Source of the DNA: Sphingomonas sanxanigenens DSM 19645 = NX02
GTDB lineage: Bacteria; Pseudomonadota; Alphaproteobacteria; Sphingomonadales; Sphingomonadaceae
Reading direction: 5' to 3'
Assembly (NCBI RefSeq): GCF_000512205.2
Contig: NZ_CP006644.1
Location: 5,663,501 to 5,727,500 of the forward strand
Length of the DNA stretch: 64,000 bases
In this document: positions 1 through 9,990 of the stretch, one piece after another
How the letters are laid out: every line of letters begins with the position of its first letter
Numbering within the stretch: position 1 is the stretch's first letter
Notes under the pieces: generated by a model
Seen by the model: only the letters and a program-made list of their open reading frames with translations
Told to the model about the DNA's origin: nothing
The model's database searches: none
Made by a program: the position numbers and the translations under genes

Positions 1-660
1 GTCACGCAGATCGCGCTGGTGGAACTGATGATGGCCGCCAATCGTAGACTGGCGAAGGAACGCGAGACCAGCGCGCTGCTGTTTCGCGAACTCCAGCACC
101 GCGTGTCCAACAACATCCAGATGGTGGCGGCGCTGCTGAGCCTGCAGAAACGCGGCATCACCGATCCGACGGCGCTCAATGCGTTGGACGAGGCATCGCG
201 TCGCCTCGGCGTGATCGGCCGCATCAGCCGCCAATTGCACGATCCGGATGGCGGCGGCCTGGGGCTGCGCACGTTCCTCGAGCAGCTTTGCGCTGATATC
301 GTCGAGGCCAATGGGCATGGCGGGGTAAGCCTGGAGATCGATGCCCCGGCCGATCTTCGGCTGGAGCCCGACGCGGCAATCCCGGTCGCGCTGATCGTGG
401 CCGAGGCCGTCGCCAACGCGATCGAGCACGGCTTTTCCGGGCGCGCCAGTGGCCGGATCACGGTGCGGGTGGTCGACGATGCGCGCGGCGTGGTCGTCAG
501 CATCCGCGACGATGGCCATGGTCTTCCTGCAGGCTTCTCGCTCGCTTCGTCGCCCAGCCTCGGGCTGGGTATCGCGTCGATGCTGGCGAAGCAGCTCAGG
601 GGGCGGTTCGAACTGATTGCCGAAGGCGGCACCGAGGCGCGGCTCTCGATCCCGCACTGA
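1..660 (+). CDS. Sensor histidine kinase, HisKA_2 type (5' end outside window)
   Basis: This is the C-terminal part of a signal-transducing histidine kinase. The frame is open to base 1, so the start and any sensor domain lie upstream of the window; the GTG at 19 is unlikely to be the real start. A HisKA_2 phosphoacceptor segment is visible (RELQHRVSNN, with the His expected to be phosphorylated), followed by an HATPase domain with an N-box (EAVANAIEHGF), a G1-like DDGHGLP and a G2-like GLGIASML. This kinase class is frequent in alphaproteobacterial light, redox and general stress circuits; which circuit it serves cannot be told from this fragment. No response regulator lies next to it downstream. 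Confidence 0.85.
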   Translation, partial: VTQIALVELMMAANRRLAKERETSALLFRELQHRVSNNIQMVAALLSLQKRGITDPTALNALDEASRRLGVIGRISRQLHDPDGGGLGLRTFLEQLCADIVEANGHGGVSLEIDAPADLRLEPDAAIPVALIVAEAVANAIEHGFSGRASGRITVRVVDDARGVVVSIRDDGHGLPAGFSLASSPSLGLGIASMLAKQLRGRFELIAEGGTEARLSIPH

Positions 661-780
661 CGTCGCTCAGGCCGTCTCTCCTGCGCTGGACAGCGAAAGA
701 CCGGCGCGATGCTATGCACCACGCCGGCCCATGTGCGACCCGATTGGCTCGGTTTCTGACCTTGCTTACCATCCGGTACG

Positions 781-804
781 AAGGAACAAAGCAGATTGTT
801 CCTT
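781..804. repeat. Perfect 8-bp inverted repeat downstream of the histidine kinase
   Basis: AAGGAACA (781-788) and TGTTCCTT (797-804) flank an 8-nt loop. It lies 120 bp past the kinase stop in the 661-951 gap, where I see no convincing gene. There is no T-tract, so terminator function is doubtful; it could be a dyad operator. The rest of this gap holds nothing I recognise before the tmRNA hairpin at 952. Confidence 0.45.
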
Positions 805-951
805 AACCTCAGGCAACGAAGGCCGTCGGCGAGACGGATAGAACTGTTTTAACGATGAACCAAATGACATTTCGGTAACATCGGCAAACGGCGCGCGTCG
901 TTACCGTCTCATCCCTGAAGGGGCCGGCCGCGGGCATGCGATGAAGAAGGT

Positions 952-979
952 CGGGGGGTTCTGTTGCCCGGCCCCCCCG
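952..979 (-). terminator. G/C hairpin at the 3' side of the tmRNA gene
   Basis: On the minus strand CGGGGGG pairs with CCCCCCG (7 bp) around a 14-nt loop. It follows the ssrA coding piece and may be its 3' structure or processing/termination signal. No U-tract follows. The loop contains a second copy of the CCGGGCAACAGAA motif that also occurs 38 bp away. Confidence 0.4.
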
Positions 980-1302
980 GAGCCGCTGGAATCCGCTTCT
1001 GTTGCCCGGTGCGGCCCGAACCGCGTTCAAGCCTTGTAATCTAAGCCGTTAGGCCGTGATTACGCGGCAATCGCGAGCGCCTCGTTGTCGTTGGCACTTG
1101 TGGTTTCGAGCCTTTAACGGGTTACTCAGCCCGGGCAAAAACACCGTGTCCGTCCGCACGTCGATCCTGGTTCGGCCCCGTCAGGAGCCCCCGTTTCCGG
1201 AGGTTTCTGGTGGAGCCGCCGGGTACTGCCCCCGGGTCCGCTGCGCCGAAGCGCGGTATCATTTATCGCCATAGCCGGCCGTAGCCGGCAACGCCCTATA
1301 TA
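972..1302 (-). ncRNA. ssrA: Circularly permuted two-piece tmRNA
   Basis: tmRNA rescues stalled ribosomes by adding a degradation tag. On the minus strand the acceptor part comes first: a T-arm-like CCGGG-loop-CCCGG followed by GGCGGCTCCACCA, with the encoded CCA ending at 1208. A 16-nt intervening segment follows, then the coding part beginning with GGGGCTCC near 1191, which can pair with the acceptor 3' strand. A resume codon at 1095 opens an 11-residue tag with stop at 1062-1060. This acceptor-before-coding order is the permuted form known from alphaproteobacteria, where the precursor is cut into two RNAs. A TATATA at 1302-1297 could be the -10 and overlaps the stop codon of the upstream amidohydrolase gene. 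The exact 5' and 3' ends are estimates. Confidence 0.93.
1060..1095 (-). other. tmRNA proteolysis tag reading frame (ANDNEALAIAA)
   Basis: Eleven codons from GCC at 1095 to GCG, then TAA at 1062-1060, encode ANDNEALAIAA. The A-N-D-N start and the hydrophobic A-A end are the hallmarks of bacterial SsrA tags read by ClpXP/ClpAP. The tag fixes both the identity and strand of the RNA. Confidence 0.95.
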
Positions 1303-2078
1303 GGCGAAGTTGCAGCGAAGGGAAGGGCGGCGCGAAACAGCCGCGCGAGCCGCGCGGCCCAGCCCGCAACACCCGCGCCCGACACCAGCAAATCCTGCCG
1401 AATCTCGAGCTCCAGATAAGGCAGACCGGTCGGATAGGCGTGGCGTGGCACACTGTGGTCGGTCGCGTCCATCCGGTAGGGCTCGTTGTCGCCAACAAGC
1501 AGGTCGGGCTCGGTTCGGAGCGCCGCGAGCATCGCGCGTGCAAAGCGCGTATCGCCGCCATCATGCAACACGCCGGCATGCCAGGGGCGGCCGATGCCGC
1601 CCATGACGGGGGTGAAGCTGTGCAATGAAATCAGCACGATCCGCCTCTCGCTGGCCAGACGATGCGCGATCAGCGCGGCGATCGCCGCATGATAAGGGGC
1701 GTGGATCGCGCAGGTCCGCGCCGCGCGGTCGGCGGGCGAGAGCGCCGCGTTGGCGGGAATCACGGTGCCGTCGCTCACCGCCGGCATCGCATCCGTCGAA
1801 GCGGGATCGCGATTGCAGTCGATCACCAGCCGCGAATAGGTCTGCGCGACGAAGGGCGCGTCAAGCGCCGCCGCAAGCAGCATGCCCAGTCGCGCGGTGC
1901 CGATGTCGCGGCCGATATGCCGCGCCCGTTCGGCCGCACTGACCCCCAGTCCGTCGAGGCTGGCGGGCACGGCATCGCCGGCATGATCGCCGATCAGCAG
2001 GAACGATGCCTGGCCTTCGGGGTTGATGATGGTGAAAGGCGGCGGGTCATCGGGTCCGATCAGCGCCGTCCGTCGCAT
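1296..2078 (-). CDS. N-formylglutamate amidohydrolase family protein
   Basis: A 260-residue protein of the N-formylglutamate amidohydrolase (HutG/FGase-like) family, zinc-dependent hydrolases that in histidine degradation release formate from N-formylglutamate. Family signatures visible are the early GDHAGDAVP, the RDIGT segment, SRLVIDCNRDP and the late LISLHSFTP and LELEIRQDLL blocks, which carry likely metal and carboxylate ligands. I chose the ATG at 2078 because AAGAGG sits just upstream and the protein then begins like the family; an in-frame start 54 bp upstream would overlap the divergent gene. No other hut genes are nearby, so the true substrate may differ. Its stop codon lies inside the -10 region of ssrA. 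Confidence 0.85.
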   Translation of the reverse strand: MRRTALIGPDDPPPFTIINPEGQASFLLIGDHAGDAVPASLDGLGVSAAERARHIGRDIGTARLGMLLAAALDAPFVAQTYSRLVIDCNRDPASTDAMPAVSDGTVIPANAALSPADRAARTCAIHAPYHAAIAALIAHRLASERRIVLISLHSFTPVMGGIGRPWHAGVLHDGGDTRFARAMLAALRTEPDLLVGDNEPYRMDATDHSVPRHAYPTGLPYLELEIRQDLLVSGAGVAGWAARLARLFRAALPFAATSPI

Positions 2079-2100
2079 ATCCTCTTGATCCACGGTGGCG

Positions 2101-3021
2101 ATGCCCCTTCTCAATCTCTCGCACCTCACCACCTACAACTACAAAAAGCCGGTTTCGTTCGGCGAGCATCGCATCATGGTGCGCCCGCGCGAGAGCTATG
2201 ACCAGCATGTGCTGGAAGCCACGCTCGACATCGATCCGCCGCCGTCCGAGTTGCGCTGGCTGCACGACGTGTTCGGCAATTCGGTGGCGGTGGCGACCTT
2301 CGATCGCCGCGCCGACCGGCTGGTCTTCGACAGCCGGGTGCGCATGCACCATCGCCCCGCCGATCTGCACGACGTGCATATCGAGGATTATGCGCGGACC
2401 TATCCCTTCACCTATTCGTCGGAGGACATGCCGGACCTGCTGCGCTCGATCGAGCGCCAGCATCTCGATCCCCAGCGCCGGATCGATCGATGGGCGCGCC
2501 GCTTCGTCAACGGCAGCGGCCCGACCGAGACGCTGACGATGCTCAAGACGATGACCACGGCGATTCGCGAGGAATTCACCTACGTCGCGCGGCATGAGAA
2601 GGGCACCCAGAGCCCGATCGAGACGATGACGAGCCGCAAGGGCACCTGCCGCGATTATGCGATGTTCATGATCGAGGCGGTCCGCGCGCTCGGTTTCGCC
2701 GCGCGCTTCTGCTCGGGCTATGTCTACAGCCTTAAACCGCGGACGCAGCGGCGGCTTGGTGGGGGCAACACGCATGCCTGGGTACGCGTCTATCTGCCGG
2801 GATCGGGCTGGGTCGAATTCGATCCCACCAACGGCATCATCGGCAATCATGACCTGATCCGCGTCGCGATCGCGCGGGATATCTACACCGCCGTGCCGAT
2901 CTCGGGCACCTGGATGGGGTTTCCGGGAAGCTTCATCGACATGAATGTTTCGGTCGACATCGAGGTCGAGGCGGATACGCCCGAACCGATCCCCGAAGGC
3001 GTCGCGGCGGTGGAGGAATAG
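2101..3021 (+). CDS. Transglutaminase-like cysteine peptidase family protein (intact triad)
   Basis: A 306-residue cytoplasmic transglutaminase-like protein with the usual N-terminal beta-rich extension (SHLTTYNYKKPVSFGEHR) and a C-terminal papain-fold domain. All three catalytic positions are present: Cys183 in KGTCRDYA, His225 in GNTHAW and Asp241 in FDPTN. Proteins of this type are thought to act as peptidases or amidases; the substrate is not known. The ATG at 2101 begins MPLLNLSH, the typical family start; a GTG two codons upstream is possible. It is only 22 bp from the divergent amidohydrolase start and 3 bp from the next transglutaminase-like gene, so the two transglutaminase-like genes are almost certainly one transcript. 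Confidence 0.9.
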   Translation: MPLLNLSHLTTYNYKKPVSFGEHRIMVRPRESYDQHVLEATLDIDPPPSELRWLHDVFGNSVAVATFDRRADRLVFDSRVRMHHRPADLHDVHIEDYARTYPFTYSSEDMPDLLRSIERQHLDPQRRIDRWARRFVNGSGPTETLTMLKTMTTAIREEFTYVARHEKGTQSPIETMTSRKGTCRDYAMFMIEAVRALGFAARFCSGYVYSLKPRTQRRLGGGNTHAWVRVYLPGSGWVEFDPTNGIIGNHDLIRVAIARDIYTAVPISGTWMGFPGSFIDMNVSVDIEVEADTPEPIPEGVAAVEE

Positions 3022-3024
3022 GCG

Positions 3025-3834
3025 ATGGCGATCCGCGCAGGCTATGAAATTCGCTACGAGACAGATGTCGCGACGCCGATGATGGCGATGCTCAGCGTGC
3101 ACCCGTCGCGCCATCAGGATCTGCTGACGCCGCACCGCATCGTAACCGCACCCGACGTGCCGATGTATGACTATATCGACGGTTTCGGCAATGTCTGCAC
3201 CCGCCTGACCATGCCGCCCGGGGCGCTGACGCTGTCATGCGATTTTCTGATCGAACGCGAGGCGCCGGTGGAGCCGCTCGGCGCCGACGCGCGCTGCCAC
3301 GAGGTTGCCGACCTCCCCGATGACGTCCTCGTCTATCTGCTCGGCAGCCGTTATTGCGAGACCGACCGGTTGGCGGATGTCGCCTGGTCGCTGTTCGGCG
3401 GGTTGCCGCGCGATGCCGTGCTGGTCCGATCCATCATTGACCATGTGCGTGGGCATCTCGACGTCGGCTACCAGCATGCACGGCCGACGCGCACGGCGTT
3501 CGAGGCCTATCGCGAGCAGGTCGGCGTCGCGCGCGACGTCGCCCATCTCGCCATCGCGCTGTGCCGTTGCATGAATGTTCCCGCGCGCTATTGCACAGGC
3601 TATCTGGCGGAGGGCAGCGATGCACCGACCGATTTCGCGGTCTGGCTCGAAGTCTATATCGGGCAGCGCTGGCATGCGCTCGATGCCGGATCCGGGGACG
3701 CCGCGCGGGAACGCATCCTGATGGCCCAGGGGCGGGATGCAACGGATACCGCCTTCACCACCAGCTTCGGCCGCGCGACGCTCACCGATTTCGAGGTCAG
3801 GACTGCGATATCGATCGATCCGCTTGTGCCATGA
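3025..3834 (+). CDS. Transglutaminase-like protein lacking catalytic Cys and His (probable pseudoenzyme)
   Basis: A 269-residue protein with the same two-part architecture as its upstream neighbour (N-terminal beta region including MYDYIDGFGN, then the papain-like core). The core motif reads GVARDVAHLAIALCRCMN: residue 169 is Ala where active relatives have the nucleophilic Cys. The His position reads DFAVW (Ala205) instead of F-H-A-W. Only the Asp (Asp220, ALDAG) remains. The frame is intact and the rest of the fold is well preserved, so this looks like a maintained non-catalytic paralogue rather than a decaying gene. It starts 3 bp after the active paralogue, which suggests a scaffold, regulator or heterodimer partner. 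The role is inference. Confidence 0.85.
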   Translation: MAIRAGYEIRYETDVATPMMAMLSVHPSRHQDLLTPHRIVTAPDVPMYDYIDGFGNVCTRLTMPPGALTLSCDFLIEREAPVEPLGADARCHEVADLPDDVLVYLLGSRYCETDRLADVAWSLFGGLPRDAVLVRSIIDHVRGHLDVGYQHARPTRTAFEAYREQVGVARDVAHLAIALCRCMNVPARYCTGYLAEGSDAPTDFAVWLEVYIGQRWHALDAGSGDAARERILMAQGRDATDTAFTTSFGRATLTDFEVRTAISIDPLVP

Positions 3835-3857
3835 CCGGCAGGCTCTATCTTTAGGTC

Positions 3858-4289
3858 ATGCTCACCCAGCGCTCACGCTATGCCTTGCGTGCGATGATGG
3901 TGCTGGCGGCCCTGCCGTCGGCCGGCCGGCCGATGGCGATGGCGCGCATCGCGGTAGAGGCACAGGTGCCGCGCAAGTTTCTCGAATTCATCCTTGCCGA
4001 TCTGCGCGACGCGGGGCTGGTCGATAGCCAGCGCGGCAAGTTGGGCGGCTATCGGCTTTCCCGGCCGCCGCATCTGGTGAGTTTCGGCGATATCATCCGG
4101 GTGATTGAAGGGCCGCTGGCGCTGGTGCCCTGTGTCAGCCGCACCAGCTATCGTCGCTGCCCGGATTGCCGGGACGAGACGGCCTGCGCCATTCGCCACG
4201 CGATGGCGCGCGTGCGGGACGAGACCGCGCGTATCCTGGATGGCACCAGTCTTGCGGATGCGGCGGGCAGGACGCTCGAAGCCGCGTAA
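3858..4289 (+). CDS. Rrf2-family transcriptional regulator with cysteine cluster
   Basis: A 143-residue Rrf2-type winged-helix regulator. The N-terminal helix-turn-helix region (MLTQRSRYALRAMM, then VPRKFLEFILADL and the wing GKLGGYRLSR) is typical. Residues 91-112 hold four cysteines in LVPC..., RRCPDC and TAC, in the area where IscR and NsrR bind an iron-sulfur cluster, so a redox- or NO-sensing role is plausible. It follows the transglutaminase-like pair by 23 bp and could be co-transcribed with it, but the targets are unknown. Confidence 0.88.
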   Translation: MLTQRSRYALRAMMVLAALPSAGRPMAMARIAVEAQVPRKFLEFILADLRDAGLVDSQRGKLGGYRLSRPPHLVSFGDIIRVIEGPLALVPCVSRTSYRRCPDCRDETACAIRHAMARVRDETARILDGTSLADAAGRTLEAA

Positions 4290-4389
4290 TGCGGCGTGCG
4301 TGCCACAGTCTCGGAAAATTCACACGGCAACGGATAATAAAGGCTGCTCGCGCATTCTTAGGCAGCACAAACGGCCAGATTGCGGGAAT

Positions 4390-4776
4390 ATGAGCAAACG
4401 TTTCCTGATCGTCGAAGACGAAATTTTCGTGGCGCTCGACATGGAGCATATCCTCACCTCGCTGGGCTGCGAGGTCGTGGGCATTGCTGCCGACCAGGAA
4501 ACCGCGCTGTCGCTCGGCCCCACCGCCGATGCCGCGCTGGTGGATGTCAATTTGCGCGACGGACATACGGGTCCGGAGATCGGCCGCCGCCTCGCCAACG
4601 AATTCGGCGTGCGGGTGGTTTTCGTCACCGCCAACCCGGCGCAACTGGGTGACGGGATCAAAGGCGCCCTGGGCGTGGTCAGCAAGCCGATCTCGGACAA
4701 TTCGCTGATCGCGACAGTCAACTATCTTGCTGCCGCCGACGGTCCGCCCCCCACCGAGCTTCGGCTTTTCGCTTGA
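4390..4776 (+). CDS. Single-domain response regulator
   Basis: A 128-residue stand-alone receiver domain: acidic pocket VEDE near residues 8-11, phosphoacceptor Asp52 in ALVDVNL, Thr in VFVTANP and the conserved Lys in VSKPIS. There is no output domain, so it probably passes phosphate to another protein or acts by protein contact. The ATG at 4390 gives the standard receiver start; the in-frame sequence upstream overlaps the Rrf2 gene and does not look coding. It converges on the HWE-type kinase gene that ends 31 bp away, and the two are a plausible signalling pair. Confidence 0.9.
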   Translation: MSKRFLIVEDEIFVALDMEHILTSLGCEVVGIAADQETALSLGPTADAALVDVNLRDGHTGPEIGRRLANEFGVRVVFVTANPAQLGDGIKGALGVVSKPISDNSLIATVNYLAAADGPPPTELRLFA

Positions 4777-4807
4777 CGGCTGTCGGCGACTGGCCCGAAG
4801 CCAGCCG

Positions 4808-6322
4808 TCAGTGGCGAACCAGCGATGCAGCCGGGATCGTCACGTCCACTTCCAGCCCCGATGGCTGCCACCGCCGTTCGAGCCTTCCCTTGAGCTGGGC
4901 CTCGACGCTGAGCGCGATCAGGCGGCCACCGAAGCCGGTTCCGCCGTTGCCGTCCGTAGCGACCGGCGGGCCGTCATGCTCGATCCAGCGAAAGCGATAG
5001 GCGGCGCCTTCTTCTTCTTCGGCGATCGAAAGATCGACATGGCCCACCATGTTGGAAAGCGCGCCATATTTCGCCGCGTTGGTCGCCAGTTCGTGGAACA
5101 GCAGCGCGAGCGGCGTTGCCGAACGATCGTCGATATCGGGGTTCACGCCACCCACCAGCACGCGCGGCTGCTCCTCGGCGCGATACGGGCTGAAAAGCGC
5201 CTCGAGCAGCCCGTGCAGCGCTGAGCCGACCAGCGTCGGCCGCGATACCTCGCTGTGCGGACGCACGAAATCATGCGCGCGTCCCAATGCCATGATCCGT
5301 TCGCGCAGATCGTCGGCGAGCGGCCTGATCTCGGGATGGGTCCGCGCGGAAAAACCGACAAGTCCGGCGATCACCGCGAAGATATTCTTGATGCGATGGC
5401 TGAGTTCGTGGGCGACGATGTCGCGCTGCTCGCGCGCCTGCTTCGACTCGTCGATGTCGGTGCATGTGCCGAACCAGCGCGTGATCCGGCCATCCTCTCC
5501 CCGCATCGGCAGCGCGCGGCCCAGCGCCCAGCGATAGACGCCGCTGTGGTGGCGCAGGCGATATTCGACCTCATAGGGCTCGCCCGTATCGAGCGCATGC
5601 CGCCAGGCAGCCCAGGCGTGGGCTTGATCATCGGGATGAACCATGCCGTTCCAGCCCTCGCCATCGGTCGACCCCGGTGGCACGCCGGTGAAGTCGTACC
5701 AGCGCGCATTGTAATAGTCGTGATAGCCGTCCGGCAGCGTCGACCACACCATTTGCGGCATCGCATCCGCAAGCAGGCGGAACTTCTCCTCGCTTTCGGC
5801 GCGCGCGCGCGCATTCTGCAGGCCCTGCGCTTCGTGCTCGATATCCTGCCGGCGCTGCGACAGCCGCGCCATGATCTGCGCGGCGAGCACCGTCAATCCA
5901 TGGCCCTGCAGCGGCGTCAGCCCGTCACGGGGCTGCGTGTCGATCACGCAGAGCGCGCCCAGAGCCGTGCCGTCAGGCGTGCGCAGCGGCGCGCCGGCGT
6001 AGAAGCGGATGCCGATTCCGCCGGTGACGAGCGCATTGTCCGCAAAGCGGGGATCGCGCGTGGCATCGGGCACCACCATCAGGTCGTCGGCGCGCATCGC
6101 ACGGTCGCAGAACGACAGCGATCGCGCGGTTTCCGTGGCGTCGAGACCGATGCGCGCCTTGAACCATTGCCGGTCGCGGTCGACGAAGCTGATGAGCGCG
6201 GTCGGCGTCTCGCACAGCGCGGCGGCGAAGCCGACAATCTCGTCGAAGCCCTGTTCCGGCGGCGTATCCAGGATGCGATAGGCTGCGAGCGTGTCGAGCC
6301 GATGATGTTCGTCGAGTGTCAC
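4808..6322 (-). CDS. GAF-PAS sensor histidine kinase, HWE/HisKA_2 type
   Basis: A 504-residue soluble hybrid sensor kinase with no membrane segment. An N-terminal GAF domain (about 1-160, starting RLDTLAAYRILDTPPE) is followed by a PAS domain (about 175-290, with VWSTLPDGYHDYYNARW and a PAC-like GTCTDI) and an HWE-type transmitter. The probable phospho-His is His309 in ELSHRIKN; the ATPase N-box is HELATNAAKYGAL and a WIEHDGP block marks the HWE group. The GAF domain has the same type of start seen in many two-component and phosphodiesterase proteins; ligand unknown. It points at the lone response regulator on the other strand, a likely partner. Confidence 0.92.
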   Translation of the reverse strand: MTLDEHHRLDTLAAYRILDTPPEQGFDEIVGFAAALCETPTALISFVDRDRQWFKARIGLDATETARSLSFCDRAMRADDLMVVPDATRDPRFADNALVTGGIGIRFYAGAPLRTPDGTALGALCVIDTQPRDGLTPLQGHGLTVLAAQIMARLSQRRQDIEHEAQGLQNARARAESEEKFRLLADAMPQMVWSTLPDGYHDYYNARWYDFTGVPPGSTDGEGWNGMVHPDDQAHAWAAWRHALDTGEPYEVEYRLRHHSGVYRWALGRALPMRGEDGRITRWFGTCTDIDESKQAREQRDIVAHELSHRIKNIFAVIAGLVGFSARTHPEIRPLADDLRERIMALGRAHDFVRPHSEVSRPTLVGSALHGLLEALFSPYRAEEQPRVLVGGVNPDIDDRSATPLALLFHELATNAAKYGALSNMVGHVDLSIAEEEEGAAYRFRWIEHDGPPVATDGNGGTGFGGRLIALSVEAQLKGRLERRWQPSGLEVDVTIPAASLVRH

Positions 6323-6420
6323 GCGGTCTGGTCTTCCCTAACTGTCCACCCAAACGCGTTGCCCCACAAAAGGAGCCATTGCGGCATGGGCGATCGAATG
6401 TCGACAGCAGGGGGCCGTGC

Positions 6421-7104
6421 TCAGCAGTCGGCCCAGCGTCGCAGCAGATTGTGATAGCATCCCGTCAGCGTGACGAGCGACGGGTGGTCGTCGCCGACAT
6501 CGGCGCGCAATCGCTGGATCGCCATGTCCATGTCGAACAGGATGCCGCGCTGCGCATCTTCGCGGATCAGGCTCTGGATCCAGAAGAAGCTGGCGACGCG
6601 CGCGCCGCGCGTCACCGGCGCCACGCGGTGCAGGCTGGTCGCGGGATAGAGGATCATGTCGCCGGCCGGCAGCTTGACCGACTGGGCGCCATAGACATCC
6701 TCGATCAACAGTTCGCCACCGTCATAGTCGGCGGGATCGGCGAGGAACACCGTGGCGGACAGATCGGTGCGGATCCGCTCTCCCGTGCGCGGCACGATGC
6801 GGATCGCATTGTCGACATGCGTGCCGAAATCATGCCCGCCTTCATAGCGGTTGAACAATGGCGGGAAGATGCGCGCCGGCAGCGCCGCCGCCTGGAACAG
6901 CAGGCTGCGCGCCAGCGCCGCCTCGATCGCTCCGCCCAGTTCGCGTGCCGCCGCGCAATCCTCCGGCAGTTGCAGGTTGCGCTTGGCGATCGCCGACTGA
7001 TAGCCGGCGGTTACCCTGCCGTCGGCCCACGGCGCATCGGCCAGCATATGCCGAAACCGCGCCAGCGCCGCGCCATCCAGCACCTTCTCGATATGGAGGA
7101 TCAT
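6421..7104 (-). CDS. piuC: PKHD-type hydroxylase (Fe(II)/2-oxoglutarate dioxygenase)
   Basis: A 227-residue dioxygenase of the PiuC/YbiX family. The facial triad is seen as His96 and Asp98 (GTHVDNA) and His159 (TSLHRVAP), with the 2-oxoglutarate-binding Arg expected in GARVASFFW (about 169). The start MILHIEKVL is typical. Family members are often iron-regulated and sit next to siderophore receptors; here it instead follows ligA on the same strand with a hairpin in between, so it probably has its own promoter. Its substrate is unknown. The gene symbol is by family, not proven orthology. Confidence 0.87.
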   Translation of the reverse strand: MILHIEKVLDGAALARFRHMLADAPWADGRVTAGYQSAIAKRNLQLPEDCAAARELGGAIEAALARSLLFQAAALPARIFPPLFNRYEGGHDFGTHVDNAIRIVPRTGERIRTDLSATVFLADPADYDGGELLIEDVYGAQSVKLPAGDMILYPATSLHRVAPVTRGARVASFFWIQSLIREDAQRGILFDMDMAIQRLRADVGDDHPSLVTLTGCYHNLLRRWADC

Positions 7105-7135
7105 GCGGTGCTGATAACGGCTCGCAATAGGCGAG

Positions 7136-7160
7136 GCAATGGGCGGTTCCGCCCCATTGC
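7136..7160 (-). terminator. Hairpin between ligA and piuC
   Basis: GCAATGGGCGG and CCGCCCCATTGC form an 11-12 bp stem with one bulge and a TT loop, 20 bp past the ligA stop. A smaller CTCGC/GCGAG stem at 7121-7135 adjoins it. There is no U-run, so this is a candidate terminator or mRNA 3'-end stabiliser for ligA. Confidence 0.5.
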
Positions 7161-7179
7161 ATACCCCCGCGGCCCCGTT

Positions 7180-9345
<2,166 letters not shown>

Positions 9346-9972
9346 CTACTTGGCCTGATCCGGATGCGCCGCGGCGAATGCGTCGATCTCCTGCGCGGCG
9401 GCATCGATCCTGACGAGCGTGGGAAAATCGTCGAGCGGCAGTTCGAAGCGGCGGGCATTGTACATCTGCGGCACCAGGCAGACATCGGCCATATCGGGCG
9501 CGTCGCCGCCGAGGTAGCGGCCGGAACCGGTGGCCATGGCTTCCAGCGCGAGCAGACCCTCACGCAGCCAATGGCGATACCAGTCGTCGCGCGCGGCGTC
9601 GTCGACGCCGAATTCGCGCTTGAGATGCTTGAGCACGCGAAGATTGTTGAGCGGATGGATGTCGGCGACGATCGTCAGCGCCTGCGCCAGCGTCTTGGCG
9701 CGCCGGGCGGGATCCTTCGAGACCATCGGCGGGTCGGGATAGTTGGCGTCGAGATAGTCGATGATCGCAAGGCTCTGCGTCAGTTCGATCCCGTCGATCT
9801 CCAGGGTCGGCACGAAGCCCTGCGGGTTGCGCGCGAGATGCCCAGGCGCGCGCTGTTCGCTGGCCAGCAGATCGACCGCGACCCGCTCATAGGCGACGCC
9901 CTTGAGGTTCAGTGCGATGCGAACGCGATAGCTGGCAGATGAGCGCCAATAATCGAACAGGCGAATGGGCAT
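9346..9972 (-). CDS. maiA: Zeta-class glutathione S-transferase / maleylacetoacetate isomerase
   Basis: A 208-residue GST with thioredoxin-fold N-terminus and helical C-terminus. The motif SSASYRVRIAL matches the zeta-class SSC-x-x-RVRIAL active-site signature, but with Ala in place of the usual Cys; DYLDANYP and the Q-x-FVPTLEIDG region fit the G-site. Zeta GSTs isomerise maleylacetoacetate in tyrosine degradation. No other tyrosine-catabolic genes are adjacent, so the physiological substrate is uncertain. The ATG at 9972 follows a GGGGAGAG ribosome-binding sequence, which itself borders a palindromic repeat. It ends 48 bp before the ligA start on the same strand. Confidence 0.8.
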   Translation of the reverse strand: MPIRLFDYWRSSASYRVRIALNLKGVAYERVAVDLLASEQRAPGHLARNPQGFVPTLEIDGIELTQSLAIIDYLDANYPDPPMVSKDPARRAKTLAQALTIVADIHPLNNLRVLKHLKREFGVDDAARDDWYRHWLREGLLALEAMATGSGRYLGGDAPDMADVCLVPQMYNARRFELPLDDFPTLVRIDAAAQEIDAFAAAHPDQAK

Positions 9973-9990
9973 CTTCTCTCCCCTTCTTTT

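Noticed and set aside
776-802. Minus-strand GGAAC-N17-CGTA resembling a general-stress (EcfG) promoter
   Set aside because: One mismatch to the -10 and it would only transcribe antisense into the histidine kinase; no gene lies downstream on that strand.
809-1030. A 73-codon minus-strand frame over the ssrA region
   Set aside because: It overlaps the tmRNA coding piece and its 3' structure and resembles no protein.
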